Positions 1-7,106 of a stretch of DNA of 19,859 nucleotides are shown piece by piece. The stretch covers positions 1 through 19,859 of the forward strand of contig JAWVZO010000031.1 in assembly GCA_033722135.1 (NCBI GenBank), given 5' to 3'. Within the stretch, counting starts at the first letter, position 1. The number at the start of each line of letters is the position of its first letter. The translations under genes and the position numbers were made by a program. The notes under the pieces are model-generated. The model searched no databases. It had not been told where the DNA came from and worked only from the letters and a program-made list of their open reading frames with translations. Source of the DNA: QNFN01 sp033722135 (GTDB lineage Bacteria; Pseudomonadota; Gammaproteobacteria; QNFN01).

Positions 1-1
1 C

Positions 2-604
2 CACGGCGAGATGATCGAGGCCAGCGAGCGCCACCACGCCGCGCAGCCCCAGGCCACTGGTGAGCCCGGTGAGGAACCGGTCGCGGAGGCCGATGCCACG
101 CACTACATCTTCAGCGTCGAGGAGGTCGACAGCCTGCTCGAGCAGGCCGAGGTGCTGCTGCTGTTCGGCGAGCCGGAAAAGGCGATCCAGATGATCGAGG
201 AGTACCTCGACGGCCCCGGCAGGGACAGCAACGAGCCGCGGCCGTGGCTCAAGCTCTTCCACCTGCTGCGCGGCGAGGAGCGGCGCAGCGAGTTCGAGGA
301 GCGGGCCGCGGACTTCAAGCGCCGCTTCAACATCGAGAAACCGGTCTGGGAGACCTACTCACCGGACGGCTTCGTACGCGAAGGTGTCGGCCTGGAGGAG
401 GCGTGCCCGCACATCGCGCGGCGGGTCGAGGACCTCTGGAACGAGCCGCGCGATGCGCTGGCCTACCTCGAGGCGCTCCTGATCGACGATCGCGACGGCG
501 AGCGGATCGGGTTCCCGCAGATGATCGCCGAGGACCTGCTGCTGCTGCGCGACATGGCAGCGCGCCGTGCGCTGGTCAGCGGAGAGCTCGGCGCGAAGAC
601 CTGA
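2..604 (+). CDS. TPR/FimV-like protein, C-terminal part (5' end outside window)
   Basis: The frame is open to the left edge of the window. The first ATG, at 11, has no separate Shine-Dalgarno, so the true start is probably upstream and this is a C-terminal fragment of about 200 residues. After an acidic, low-complexity stretch comes a helical repeat resembling a TPR: a helix rich in Leu and Glu (EEVDSLLEQAEVLLLFGEPEKA) followed by a paired helix, then PWLKLFHLLRGEERRSEFEE. This layout resembles the C-terminal region of FimV/HubP-like and related TPR proteins, which scaffold polar machinery such as type IV pili. The rest, with conserved-looking PHIARRVEDLW and GFPQMIAEDLLLL segments, I cannot assign. 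No membrane segment is present in this part. A 6-bp GC hairpin (617-633) lies just downstream without a T-run. The gene converges on the cytochrome pair. The coding call is firm; the family call is tentative. Confidence 0.7.
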   Translation, partial: HGEMIEASERHHAAQPQATGEPGEEPVAEADATHYIFSVEEVDSLLEQAEVLLLFGEPEKAIQMIEEYLDGPGRDSNEPRPWLKLFHLLRGEERRSEFEERAADFKRRFNIEKPVWETYSPDGFVREGVGLEEACPHIARRVEDLWNEPRDALAYLEALLIDDRDGERIGFPQMIAEDLLLLRDMAARRALVSGELGAKT

Positions 605-673
605 GTCGCCCGGGGCCGCTCCTTCCCGGAGCGCACCACTCGCTCCATGGTGCCGCGCCAGGCATGACGGGGC

Positions 674-1147
674 TCAGCGCCGGAACGCGTCGTGGCAGTC
701 CTTGCAGGCGTCTGCGGTCTCGATCACCTGGTTCTTCAACGCGTCCGCGTCGCCCGATTGCGCGATTACGGACAGGTCGGCGACCTCACGGCGCATCGTC
801 TCCAGCTTGTCGGAGAAGTTTTCCCAGTCCAGCCAGATCTCGGGCAGCGCCTCGGTCTTGGCTTCGCCGACGTCCACATCGGTGCCATCGACGAAGTAAT
901 CGGCCACGGGCATCGAGCTGACCAGGGCCATCCGCTCGGCATTGGTCCGGAACGTCTGGGCGTCGAACGGAATCTCCTCCTTGGCCATCGCCACCAGCGG
1001 GGCGAAGTTCAGCGAGATCACGCGCATCACGGCGCGGCGCGCGACGATCGAGTCCTCGGGCTCGAGCGTTTCGGCGTAGGTGACCGCCGTGGTCACGCAG
1101 GCGAGCGAGAACGCGGCGGCGAGATTTCGTATGCGTCTTGATGACAT
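674..1147 (-). CDS. Class II cytochrome c (c'/c556 type), periplasmic
   Basis: The gene encodes a 157-residue exported monoheme cytochrome. Residues 1-25 form a signal peptide (basic MSSRRIRN, hydrophobic core, cleavage likely after TYA). The single heme-binding motif CKDCH lies at residues 148-152, near the C-terminus, which is the hallmark of class II cytochromes c (Cytochrom_C_2 family), whose fold is a four-helix bundle. A helix with Arg-Arg and Met (VARRAVMRVISLNF) sits just after the signal peptide, where c556-type proteins carry the axial Met; that assignment is inference. The start at 1147 is chosen because AGGGAG stands 8 nt upstream and a signal peptide follows directly; longer versions of the frame are shadow sequence over the upstream gene. 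It follows the cytochrome b561-like gene by 23 bp, so the two are probably co-transcribed and exchange electrons across the membrane-periplasm boundary. Confidence 0.9.
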   Translation of the reverse strand: MSSRRIRNLAAAFSLACVTTAVTYAETLEPEDSIVARRAVMRVISLNFAPLVAMAKEEIPFDAQTFRTNAERMALVSSMPVADYFVDGTDVDVGEAKTEALPEIWLDWENFSDKLETMRREVADLSVIAQSGDADALKNQVIETADACKDCHDAFRR

Positions 1148-1170
1148 GGTTGAGACTCCCTTGGTTACGG

Positions 1171-1905
1171 TTAGCCGAAATGGGCCAGGGCGGCGAGCAC
1201 CGCGGCCACCGAGAGGACCAGCACCAGCGCCGCGACCCAGTTCGGCGCGAAGCGAAGTCCGGGGCGGGCCCGGTCCCGTGGCCACGTCCTGCGGCCGGTG
1301 ATCATCGGGCGGACGAGATTCTCCCCGCGGACCCGAAGGTGGAAGAGCACGGCGGCGATGTGGATGCAGGCGAGCGTCACCACGACCCAGGCGTTGCTCC
1401 CGTGAAACGAGGTCAGCACCCGGCTCGTCGCGTTGCCCACGCGGTCGGCCAGCGGTCCGGAGGAGAAGACCTCGTCGTCGGCGAACAGGCCGCTCCCGGC
1501 CTGTGCGGTCAGGGCGACCAACAGCGCCACGACCATCCATCCGCCGAGCGGGTTGTGCCCCGCGACCGGGTAGGGCCTGTCGCGCAGCAGCGCGTGGACG
1601 AACGCCGCCACCGCGCGCGGCCCGCGCACGAAATGGGTGAACCGCGCGGTCGTGCTCCCGGCGAAGCCCCAGAGCCAGCGGAAGAGCAGCAGCGCGAGGA
1701 TCGCGATCCCTGAGCGTTCGTGCCAGGTGAAGGCCTGGCTGCCGGCCAGGCCGGTGATGACCGAGGTCGTTACCAGCACCACCAGCAGCCAGTGGAACAG
1801 CCGGACCGGGGCATCCCAGACGTACAGCGGTTCAGCGCCTTGTGCGTCATCGGGCTTCACGGAATACCAGTCTAGCCGCTCGGTCGAGGGCGGCCAGTCG
1901 CCCAT
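1171..1905 (-). CDS. Cytochrome b561-like / b-type cytochrome membrane protein
   Basis: This 244-residue integral membrane protein has a four-helix cytochrome b core plus a final C-terminal helix (about residues 222-243). Candidate heme ligands are His38 (FHW, helix 1), His62 (WHERSG, helix 2), His168 (FHGSNAW) and His182/His189 (IHIAAVLFH). The central GHNPLGGWM motif, about residues 116-123, is typical of the b561/NiFe-hydrogenase b-type cytochrome family (COG3658-like). Such proteins carry electrons between the quinone pool and a periplasmic cytochrome c, and the class II cytochrome c gene directly downstream fits that role. The start at 1905 is chosen because the N-terminus then reads as a short cytosolic tail before helix 1, and AAGGGC lies upstream; the frame stays open to 2097 but that extension is Arg-rich shadow sequence. 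A GATAAT (2139-2144, minus) could be a -10 element, but no good -35 accompanies it. Confidence 0.85.
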   Translation of the reverse strand: MGDWPPSTERLDWYSVKPDDAQGAEPLYVWDAPVRLFHWLLVVLVTTSVITGLAGSQAFTWHERSGIAILALLLFRWLWGFAGSTTARFTHFVRGPRAVAAFVHALLRDRPYPVAGHNPLGGWMVVALLVALTAQAGSGLFADDEVFSSGPLADRVGNATSRVLTSFHGSNAWVVVTLACIHIAAVLFHLRVRGENLVRPMITGRRTWPRDRARPGLRFAPNWVAALVLVLSVAAVLAALAHFG

Positions 1906-2171
1906 GGGAAGCCCTTCGCGTCGAGGTACGGCACGGCGGGCAGGCAATCGACAGGCGAGAACCCGGACGGTAGCCCGCGGCCATCCGAATCGTCGTTCCT
2001 GCCGATTCGCCTCGCCGGAGCAGGGCGGTCGACCGACCTCCGTCTCCGCGGGCTGACGGCCGAGCGTGGCAATTCTGCCGTGTCCTCCCGGGTGCAAGCC
2101 CTGGCCGGCGGCGCGGCCCGGTTAACCACGTGGTCGGAATTATCACGGCCACCGGTCACGTGCGGGGAACC

Positions 2172-2200
2172 AAAAAAACGCCGCGCACGGGGCGCGGCGT
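2172..2200 (-). terminator. Rho-independent terminator of the dctPQM operon
   Basis: On the minus strand, 23 bp after the dctM stop, a perfect 9-bp GC-rich stem (2178-2186 pairs with 2192-2200, 5-nt loop) is followed by a run of seven T. It is a textbook intrinsic terminator and closes the TRAP operon. Confidence 0.92.
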
Positions 2201-2223
2201 CTGAGGTTCGCGACTGCGTCGCG

Positions 2224-3600
2224 TCAGTTGGTGATGATCTCCGGTCCCATCAGCGCGTTCGGGATCACCGTCGAAAGCCACGGGATGTAGGTGATCATGA
2301 TCAGGAACACGAACAGGATCGCCAGGAACGGCGCGGCTGCTCTCACCACTCGCATCATGGCCATCCCGGCCACGCCGGACGTCACGAATAGGTTCAGCCC
2401 GACCGGTGGCGTGATCATGCCGATCTCCATGTTCACCACCATGATGATGCCGAGATGGATCGGGTCGATGCCGAGGCTGATCGCGATCGGGAACACCAGC
2501 GGCGCGACGATGACGATCAGGCCGGACGGCTCCATGAACTGTCCGCCGATCAGCAGGATCACGTTGACGATGACCAGGAACATGATCGGACCGAAGCCGG
2601 CGTCGAGCATGGTGGTGGCGATCATCTGCGGGATCTGCTCCTCGGTCAGGACGTGCTTGAGGATCAGCGCGTTGGCGATGATGAACAGCAGCATGATCGT
2701 CGTACGCCCGGCCTCGAACAGCGACTTCTTGGTGTCCGGGTGGACGAAGACCGTCAGCAGGCTGAAGGGGTGCCTGAACAGCCGTGTCTTGGGTTCGCCC
2801 TCTTCGGTGTGCAGCGGACCCATGTCCTTGTAGATGAAGTTGGCGATGAAGAACGCGTAGACCGCGGCGACGGCGGCGGCCTCGGTCGGCGTGAAGATGC
2901 CGCCGTAGATGCCGCCGAGGATGATGACGATCAGGAACAGGCCCCAGCCGGCGTCGCGGCCCGACGCGAAGATCTCGCCCCAGCCGGTCCAGGGCTCCTT
3001 GGGCATGTTGCGGATCCGGGCCATCACGTAGATGCCGATCATCAGCATCAGCCCGGCGAGCAGGCCTGGAATCACGCCGGCGAGGAACATGCGGCCGACA
3101 GAGACGTCGACCGCCGAGGCGTAGACCACCATCACGATGGACGGCGGGATCAGGATGCCGAGCGTACCGGCATTACAGATCACGCCGGCGGCGAAGTCCT
3201 TCGTGTAACCGACCTTGACCATGCCGGCGATGACGATGGTGCCCACCGCGACCACCGTGGCCGGCGAGGAACCCGACAGCGCAGCGAACAGCATGCAGGC
3301 GAACACGCCAGCGATCGCCAGCCCACCCTGGAAGTGACCCACGCAGGCGATGGCGAAGCGGATGATGCGCTTGGCGACCCCGCCGGTCGACATGAAGGTC
3401 GAAGCAAGGATGAAGAACGGGATCGCCAGCAGCGTGTAGTGGCCGGCGAAGGCGTTGAACAGCGTCTGGGCGATCGAGTCGAGCGAACTGTGCGAGAAGA
3501 TCATCAGGAAGATGATCGAACTCAGGCCGAGCGAAACGCCGATCGGGACCCCGATCAGCAGGAAGGCGATCACCATCGCGAACAGGAAGGCAGTATCCAT
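2224..3600 (-). CDS. dctM: TRAP transporter large permease subunit (DctM)
   Basis: This 458-residue polytopic inner-membrane protein has about 12 hydrophobic segments and is the ion-coupled transport subunit of a tripartite ATP-independent periplasmic transporter. Family marks include the N-terminal FLLIGVPIGVSLGLS, the SGSSPATVVAVGTI stretch near residues 105-120, ICNAGTLGILIPPSIVMVVYA, FTPTEAAAVAAVYAF, and NMEIGMITPPVGLNLFV near the C-terminus. The length is close to the usual DctM but somewhat above the 425-430 typical size, owing to a cytosolic loop (HTEEGEPKTRLFRHP and neighbours) between the two halves. The start is well set: an AAGGAGGA Shine-Dalgarno overlaps the end of dctQ and the ATG lies 3 nt after the dctQ stop, so translation is probably coupled. 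Substrate specificity is decided by DctP, not by this subunit. Confidence 0.97.
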   Translation of the reverse strand: MDTAFLFAMVIAFLLIGVPIGVSLGLSSIIFLMIFSHSSLDSIAQTLFNAFAGHYTLLAIPFFILASTFMSTGGVAKRIIRFAIACVGHFQGGLAIAGVFACMLFAALSGSSPATVVAVGTIVIAGMVKVGYTKDFAAGVICNAGTLGILIPPSIVMVVYASAVDVSVGRMFLAGVIPGLLAGLMLMIGIYVMARIRNMPKEPWTGWGEIFASGRDAGWGLFLIVIILGGIYGGIFTPTEAAAVAAVYAFFIANFIYKDMGPLHTEEGEPKTRLFRHPFSLLTVFVHPDTKKSLFEAGRTTIMLLFIIANALILKHVLTEEQIPQMIATTMLDAGFGPIMFLVIVNVILLIGGQFMEPSGLIVIVAPLVFPIAISLGIDPIHLGIIMVVNMEIGMITPPVGLNLFVTSGVAGMAMMRVVRAAAPFLAILFVFLIMITYIPWLSTVIPNALMGPEIITN

Positions 3601-3603
3601 TGC

Positions 3604-4224
3604 TCAGTCCTCCTTGTTCGCTTTGTGCGAGGCGTCTTCGACGAGCTCTTCGGCCTCGTGCCCGGCGATGATCTTGTCGATGCGACCAGTCTTGAGGTGC
3701 CACGCCGCCTGGATGACGCGCAGCGTGAGCAGGAACATGCCGATCGGCAGCGCCGCGTAAGGGATGAAGCGCGGCAGCTTCTCGTACGCCTCACCGGCGT
3801 TCATCGGTTCTTCGATGAAGCGCAGCCAGTCGAGCATCGGGATGTCGTTGACCTCGTACCAGGCATAGTCGTTGACCTCGCCGGTGGTCATGGGCAGCGC
3901 CGCGAACGGCGCCCAGTAGTTCCAGGAGCCGATCAGCAGCATCACGCTGAAGGCGAAGGTGGCCGCGATCGACAGCCAGGCGAGGATCTTGCGGGTGCTC
4001 GGCGAGACCATGTTGATGATCGCGTCGACCCCGAGGTGGGAGTGGGTTTTGACGCAGTAGGAGGCGCCGATCAGCACGAGCCAGGCGAACAGGAACGAGG
4101 TCGTTTCCAGCGCCCAGAGGATGTTGTCGTTGAAGACGTAGCGCGCGATGACGTTGCTGAAGGTCACGAGGGTCATCGCGCCGAGGATCAGCGCGATGAG
4201 CGTCTCCTCGATCTCGTTGACCAC
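3604..4224 (-). CDS. dctQ: TRAP transporter small permease subunit (DctQ), N-terminus uncertain
   Basis: This is the small membrane subunit of the TRAP transporter, with four helices: EETLIALILGAMTLVTFSNVIARYVF, the FLFAWLVLIGASYCVKTHSHLGVDAI region, ILAWLSIAATFAFSVMLLIGSW and FIPYAALPIGMFLLTLRVIQAAW. The N(V/I)xxRYxF and THxHLGVD motifs are typical of DctQ. A loop of about 45 residues between helices 3 and 4 is common in C4-dicarboxylate systems. The only start codon available is GTG at 4224, with no Shine-Dalgarno. However, the frame continues upstream through RQDYEPTTPLGR, which reads like the normal cytosolic N-terminus of this family, up to about 4261, and then runs into a 13-base homopolymer with no start codon. 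I infer that the true start lies in sequence that is missing or corrupted here. Confidence 0.93.
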   Translation of the reverse strand: MVNEIEETLIALILGAMTLVTFSNVIARYVFNDNILWALETTSFLFAWLVLIGASYCVKTHSHLGVDAIINMVSPSTRKILAWLSIAATFAFSVMLLIGSWNYWAPFAALPMTTGEVNDYAWYEVNDIPMLDWLRFIEEPMNAGEAYEKLPRFIPYAALPIGMFLLTLRVIQAAWHLKTGRIDKIIAGHEAEELVEDASHKANKED

Positions 4225-4262
4225 GCGCCCCAGCGGGGTGGTTGGCTCGTAGTCCTGGCGGA

Positions 4263-4330
4263 CCCCCCCCCCCCCGTGTGTTTGTCCGGGCCCCCGCGGC
4301 CCCGGTCCCCCGGCCCCGCGTCTCCGATCT
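4263..4330. other. Suspect C-rich low-complexity stretch between dctP and dctQ
   Basis: A run of 13 C (4263-4275) is followed by GTGTGTTTG and a stretch made almost wholly of C and G, ending at 4330 in TCCGATCT. Those last eight bases equal the 3' end of the common Illumina adapter, and on the minus strand the segment begins AGATCGGA and decays to poly-G. It sits exactly where the dctQ start codon and ribosome binding site should be. Adapter read-through with two-colour poly-G is one explanation; a natural GC-rich linker is the other. Confidence 0.5.
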
Positions 4331-4351
4331 GTGGCGTTTTCTGGGTACGCC

Positions 4352-5347
4352 TTAGTTGTGGGACTGGGCGGCCTCGATGAGGTCCTTGCCGATGTCGTCT
4401 TCGAACTTGGCCCACACGGGCTTCATCGTCTCGACCCACTTCGCGCGCTGCTCGGGGGTCAGCTGGCGGACCACGCCGCCGGCGTCGATGATGGCCTGCT
4501 TGGCCTGCTCGTTGACCTTGGTCGACTCGGCATTACGCACCGCGGTGACATCGTCGATGATGTTCTTGAGCTGGGTGCGCACGTCGTCCGGCAGGCCGTC
4601 CCACCACTTGGTCGACGTGACCACGAGGTAGTCGATGATGCCGTGGTTGGTCTCGGTGATGCCGTCCTGAACCTCGAAGAACTTCTTGCCGTAGATGTTC
4701 GACCAGGTGTTCTCCTGGCCGTCGACCACGCCCGTCTGCAGCGCGCCGTAGACCTCGGAGAAGGCCATCTTCTGCGGGTTGGCGCCGAGCGCCTCCATCT
4801 GGGCGACGAGCACGTCGGAGGGCTGCACGCGGAACTTCAGGCCCTCGGCGTCGGAGGGCTCGATCAGCGGCTTGTTGGCCGACATCTGCTTCATGCCGTT
4901 GTGCCAGAAAGCCAGGCCGACGAGGCCACGACGCTTCATCGCGCCCTTGAGCTTCTCGCCGTCGGCGGAGTTCTGGAAGCTGTCAACGGCGTCGATGTCG
5001 TTGAACAGGAACGGCAGGTCGAACAGGCGGTACTTCTTGGTGAACTTCTCGAACTTCGACAGCGACGGGGCGGCCAGCTGGACGTTGCCGGCGAGCATCG
5101 CCTCGAGCACCTGGTCGTCGTTGTAGAGCGACGAGTTCGGGAAGACCTCCATGCAGGCCTTGCCGTTCATCTCCTCGTTGACCCGCTTCTCGAGCAGCGA
5201 CGCGGCGATGCCCTTCGGGTGCTTGTCGGTGTTGGTAACGTGGCTGAACTTGATCACGATCTCGTCCGGGTCGCACTTGGCGAACGCGGAACCGGTGGTC
5301 AAGGCCAGGGCCACCGCGGCGGTGGCGGCAGTTGCGATCAAACGCAT
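4352..5347 (-). CDS. dctP: TRAP transporter substrate-binding protein (DctP)
   Basis: This 331-residue periplasmic receptor delivers substrate to the DctQM permease. Residues 1-23 form a clear signal peptide ending in SAFA. Family marks follow: IKFSHVTNTDKHPKG near the mature N-terminus, LAGNVQLAAPS, FDLPFLFND, GLKFRVQPSDV with the conserved carboxylate-binding Arg at about 173, and VDGQENTWSNIY with Asn213, as in C4-dicarboxylate-type receptors. I therefore expect an organic acid such as succinate, fumarate or malate, though the exact ligand cannot be read from sequence. The start at 5347 is preferred over one 19 codons upstream because GGAGG lies 5 nt before it and it gives a proper signal peptide. 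It is first in dctPQM and is preceded by a sigma-54 promoter. After its stop, GGCGT and ACGCC could form a small hairpin that lowers expression of dctQM relative to dctP. Confidence 0.96.
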   Translation of the reverse strand: MRLIATAATAAVALALTTGSAFAKCDPDEIVIKFSHVTNTDKHPKGIAASLLEKRVNEEMNGKACMEVFPNSSLYNDDQVLEAMLAGNVQLAAPSLSKFEKFTKKYRLFDLPFLFNDIDAVDSFQNSADGEKLKGAMKRRGLVGLAFWHNGMKQMSANKPLIEPSDAEGLKFRVQPSDVLVAQMEALGANPQKMAFSEVYGALQTGVVDGQENTWSNIYGKKFFEVQDGITETNHGIIDYLVVTSTKWWDGLPDDVRTQLKNIIDDVTAVRNAESTKVNEQAKQAIIDAGGVVRQLTPEQRAKWVETMKPVWAKFEDDIGKDLIEAAQSHN

Positions 5348-5405
5348 TGAAACCTCCATTCTCATTTCGATTGGGTTGCAAGCCAATTGCTCACTCCAGA
5401 TCATG

Positions 5406-5422
5406 TGCAGAAGGCGTGCCAG
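5406..5422 (-). promoter_or_regulatory. Sigma-54 (RpoN) promoter of dctPQM
   Basis: Minus strand reads CTGGCACGCCTTCTGCA. This matches the -24/-12 consensus TGGCACG-N4-TTGC at all but one base, with the invariant GG and GC separated by exactly 10 bases. Transcription would begin near 5395, about 48 nt before the dctP start. TRAP dct operons are classically driven by RpoN with a DctD-type enhancer-binding protein; no regulator gene lies next to the operon here, and I could not find a convincing upstream enhancer site. Confidence 0.75.
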
Positions 5423-5594
5423 TTCTTATCAGCGCCGGATAGACACGCCGGGGCGGCGCTAAGCACCTGAGAGTAGACGGTGCGTGGGAAAAGGGCAATT
5501 GGGGCGGCAGTACCTTCACGGTGGCTGAAATCGGCGGGAATACACCCAAGCGCAACGGGCACGTGGCGGGGATTCGCCCATCGCCGCGGTGCCC

Positions 5595-5624
5595 TTGTGG
5601 CCCAACTCTGGGCTGTGCTAAATT
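5595..5624 (+). promoter_or_regulatory. Candidate sigma-70 promoter of tRNA-Val
   Basis: TTGTGG (5595-5600), an 18-bp spacer and TAAATT (5619-5624), with TG upstream of the -10, stand 12 bp before the tRNA. The following bases up to the tRNA are GC-rich, as in stringently controlled promoters. The promoter resembles the one proposed for thrS at 10843-10872. Confidence 0.5.
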
Positions 5625-5636
5625 TCGCCGCCTTGC

Positions 5637-5713
5637 AGGCGCGTAGCTCAGCTGGTTAGAGCACCACCTTGACATGGTGGGGGTCGTTGGTTCGAGTCCA
5701 ATCGCGCCTACCA
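5637..5713 (+). tRNA. tRNA-Val (anticodon GAC)
   Basis: A full cloverleaf folds: acceptor AGGCGCG (5637-5643) pairs with CGCGCCT (5703-5709), followed by discriminator A and an encoded CCA (5711-5713). The anticodon stem CCACC/GGTGG encloses loop TTGACAT with anticodon GAC at 5671-5673. The T-arm GTTGG-TTCGAGT-CCAAT is standard. It decodes GUC/GUU valine codons. Confidence 0.97.
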
Positions 5714-5727
5714 ACGCCGATCGGAAA

Positions 5728-5759
5728 GGGCCTCCGGGGTATCCCGCGAGGCCCTTTTT
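5728..5759 (+). terminator. Rho-independent terminator after tRNA-Val
   Basis: GGGCCTC (5728-5734) pairs with GAGGCCC (5748-5754) around a partly self-paired 13-nt loop and is followed by TTTTT. It lies 14 bp after the tRNA CCA and ends a monocistronic tRNA transcript. Confidence 0.88.
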
Positions 5760-6076
5760 CAATTCAGCCCTGTCCGATCACGGAACAGCGTGGCTGGTGA
5801 TCCAAGCCAATTTACCGCGACCGGTGCCTCGGTCTTGGATTCGGTTTTCCCTCCAGAGCCCGGGCCATCGGGTAAAGATCATGGCGATGGAGGTGGCTTG
5901 ACCTGCCCATTGATGTGCTCCGGTCGTCAAGCCCCGTGTAATTGCCCCCGAAAGAGCCCCTCTGTTGGAGACTGGGTGCGGAATAGCCCCGGGGCTGTGC
6001 TCCGGGCGGGCGGAGAGGCGCGGTATGGAGACGTGCGATTCCCGCACTGTACCGCCGGTGCCATGAGCCGCTCGGT
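5760..6076. other. Intergenic region without a recognisable gene
   Basis: This stretch of 317 bp lies between the tRNA terminator and the 3' end of the regulator. I see no credible gene; reading frames here are short or arise from GC bias. It holds an 8-bp inverted repeat, GGCTTGAC (5895-5902) with GTCAAGCC (5926-5933), separated by 23 bp, and a 12-bp perfect palindrome AGCCCCGGGGCT (5985-5996). No terminator with a T-run is visible for the minus-strand regulator. Confidence 0.5.
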
Positions 6077-6964
6077 TCAGCCGCCGTTGAAGTGCACCCG
6101 GCCAAAGCCGCTGATGTCGTAGCCGAACGATTCGGCGGCTTTCTCGCGGAAGCGTTCCGAGCGGCAGAAGGCGAGGAAGGATTGCATCGGGGGTTCGAAC
6201 CAGGCCCTGCGGTCGATGAGGAGGTCGAATCGCTCCCTGAGCAGCGGTACGAATCCGAGGCGGTACCGGCGGGCGAGGTCGAGCAGGCCGAGGGCCGCGT
6301 CCGCCTTGCCCTCGAGGATGGCGAGTGCCGCATCGGTCTCGGTCCGTGCTGGAGGCGTGAAATCCAGCTCGTTCGCGGCGATCCCCGCCGTGTGCAGCAG
6401 GTGGTCTAGCACGCCCTGGCTTCCCGCGCCGGGCTGCCGCGGCACGACGCGCCTGCCGCGCAGCGCGGCGATACCGTCCGCATAGGTCGCCACTTCGCTC
6501 TCGGCGACGATCAGGCCGCGCTCGCGCCAGGCGAACTCGACCAGCACGACCGGTGCGTGGCCGAAACGCCGCGCCACCGTGGTGACGTTCCAGTCGTCGA
6601 GTTCCGGTTCGTGCAGATGCAGGGCCGTGGCGAGGGCGCCGCCGTCGGCGAAGCGGTCGAGGCCGTTCTCGCTGCCGTCGAAATGGGTGGCGAGATCCGC
6701 CCCCGACTCCCGCAACGCCCACTCCAGCAGGGGGTCGTGGCTCCCGGCAAAGACCTGGGCGGACTCGGTGCTCCATGCGTCGTTGCCCGTGGTGTGATGG
6801 GCAAGCCACGCCTCGATCTCCCTGGCGGGGAAGAGCAGCTTGCCGGTCACGCGCAGGCACGGCACCGCATCGGCCGCGGCCAGCTCGTAGACCTTGCGCT
6901 CCTTGATGCGCAACAGATCGGCGAGTTCGCGCGTGGTCAGGAATGGCGTGGCCAAATCTTGCAT
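6077..6964 (-). CDS. HTH (excisionase/MerR-like) regulator with PBP-like oxyanion-sensing domain
   Basis: This 295-residue protein has two domains. Residues about 5-55 are a HTH_17/excisionase-type helix-turn-helix (FLTTRELADLLRIKERKVYELAAADAVPCLRVTGKLLFPAREIEAWL). The remainder, from about 70, resembles the periplasmic-binding-protein-like domain (PBP_like, COG1910) found fused to such DNA-binding domains in molybdate/tungstate-responsive regulators. The pieces supporting this are SHDPLLEWALRESGADLATHFDGSENGL, the FAWRERGLIV stretch, RRVVPRQPGAGSQGVLDHLL, the ALAILEGKADAALGLLDLARRYRLGFVPLLRERFDLLIDR segment and the C-terminal FGYDISGFGRV. There is no signal peptide, so the domain works in the cytosol as a ligand sensor. 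It is divergent from tupBCA across a 142-bp AT-rich region. I infer that it controls that operon, and perhaps itself, in response to tungstate or molybdate. The Shine-Dalgarno is weak. Whether it activates or represses cannot be read here. Confidence 0.88.
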   Translation of the reverse strand: MQDLATPFLTTRELADLLRIKERKVYELAAADAVPCLRVTGKLLFPAREIEAWLAHHTTGNDAWSTESAQVFAGSHDPLLEWALRESGADLATHFDGSENGLDRFADGGALATALHLHEPELDDWNVTTVARRFGHAPVVLVEFAWRERGLIVAESEVATYADGIAALRGRRVVPRQPGAGSQGVLDHLLHTAGIAANELDFTPPARTETDAALAILEGKADAALGLLDLARRYRLGFVPLLRERFDLLIDRRAWFEPPMQSFLAFCRSERFREKAAESFGYDISGFGRVHFNGG

Positions 6965-7106
6965 CGGTCACCACATCTGGGCTTTCGAGTGCCCGCTGGA
7001 AATGCGAAATAGGGCATATAACTGTGATATTTACATCATTTGCGAGAAATAAACAAATAATGCACTATTATTGAGCCGTTCACATCATTAGTTGGCTCAT
7101 AGCCCG
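6965..7106. promoter_or_regulatory. Divergent control region between regulator and tupB
   Basis: This AT-rich 142-bp gap separates the two divergent genes. It contains a 17-bp dyad AATAATGCACTATTATT (7056-7072, 6-bp perfect arms), and two copies of ACATCATT (7033-7040 and 7082-7089) 49 bp apart, both preceded by TT(T/C). CATCATTT (7034-7041) and AAATAATG (7055-7062) also form a near-perfect inverted repeat. No ModE-type box is convincing. TTGCGA (7040-7045) could be a -35 for tupB, with the dyad over its -10 region. Confidence 0.5.

Noticed and set aside
2455..4380. 641-codon open frame antisense to dctM/dctQ
   Set aside because: Repetitive Asp/Arg/His/Glu-rich translation is the usual antisense shadow of a GC-rich gene; the minus strand encodes clear DctM and DctQ.
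5391..5762. 123-codon minus frame over tRNA-Val (IGLEPTTPTMSRWCSNQLSYAPA)
   Set aside because: This is the well-known false peptide produced by reading a tRNA gene antisense.
5895..5933. GGCTTGAC/GTCAAGCC inverted repeat considered as an integron attC or riboswitch
   Set aside because: It lacks the attC core sites and spacing, has no integrase nearby, and matches no riboswitch I know.
5778..6974. 398-codon minus frame overlapping the regulator
   Set aside because: It is in another frame from the HTH-PBP protein, is Arg/Pro-rich and has no domain; the regulator frame shows clear motifs.
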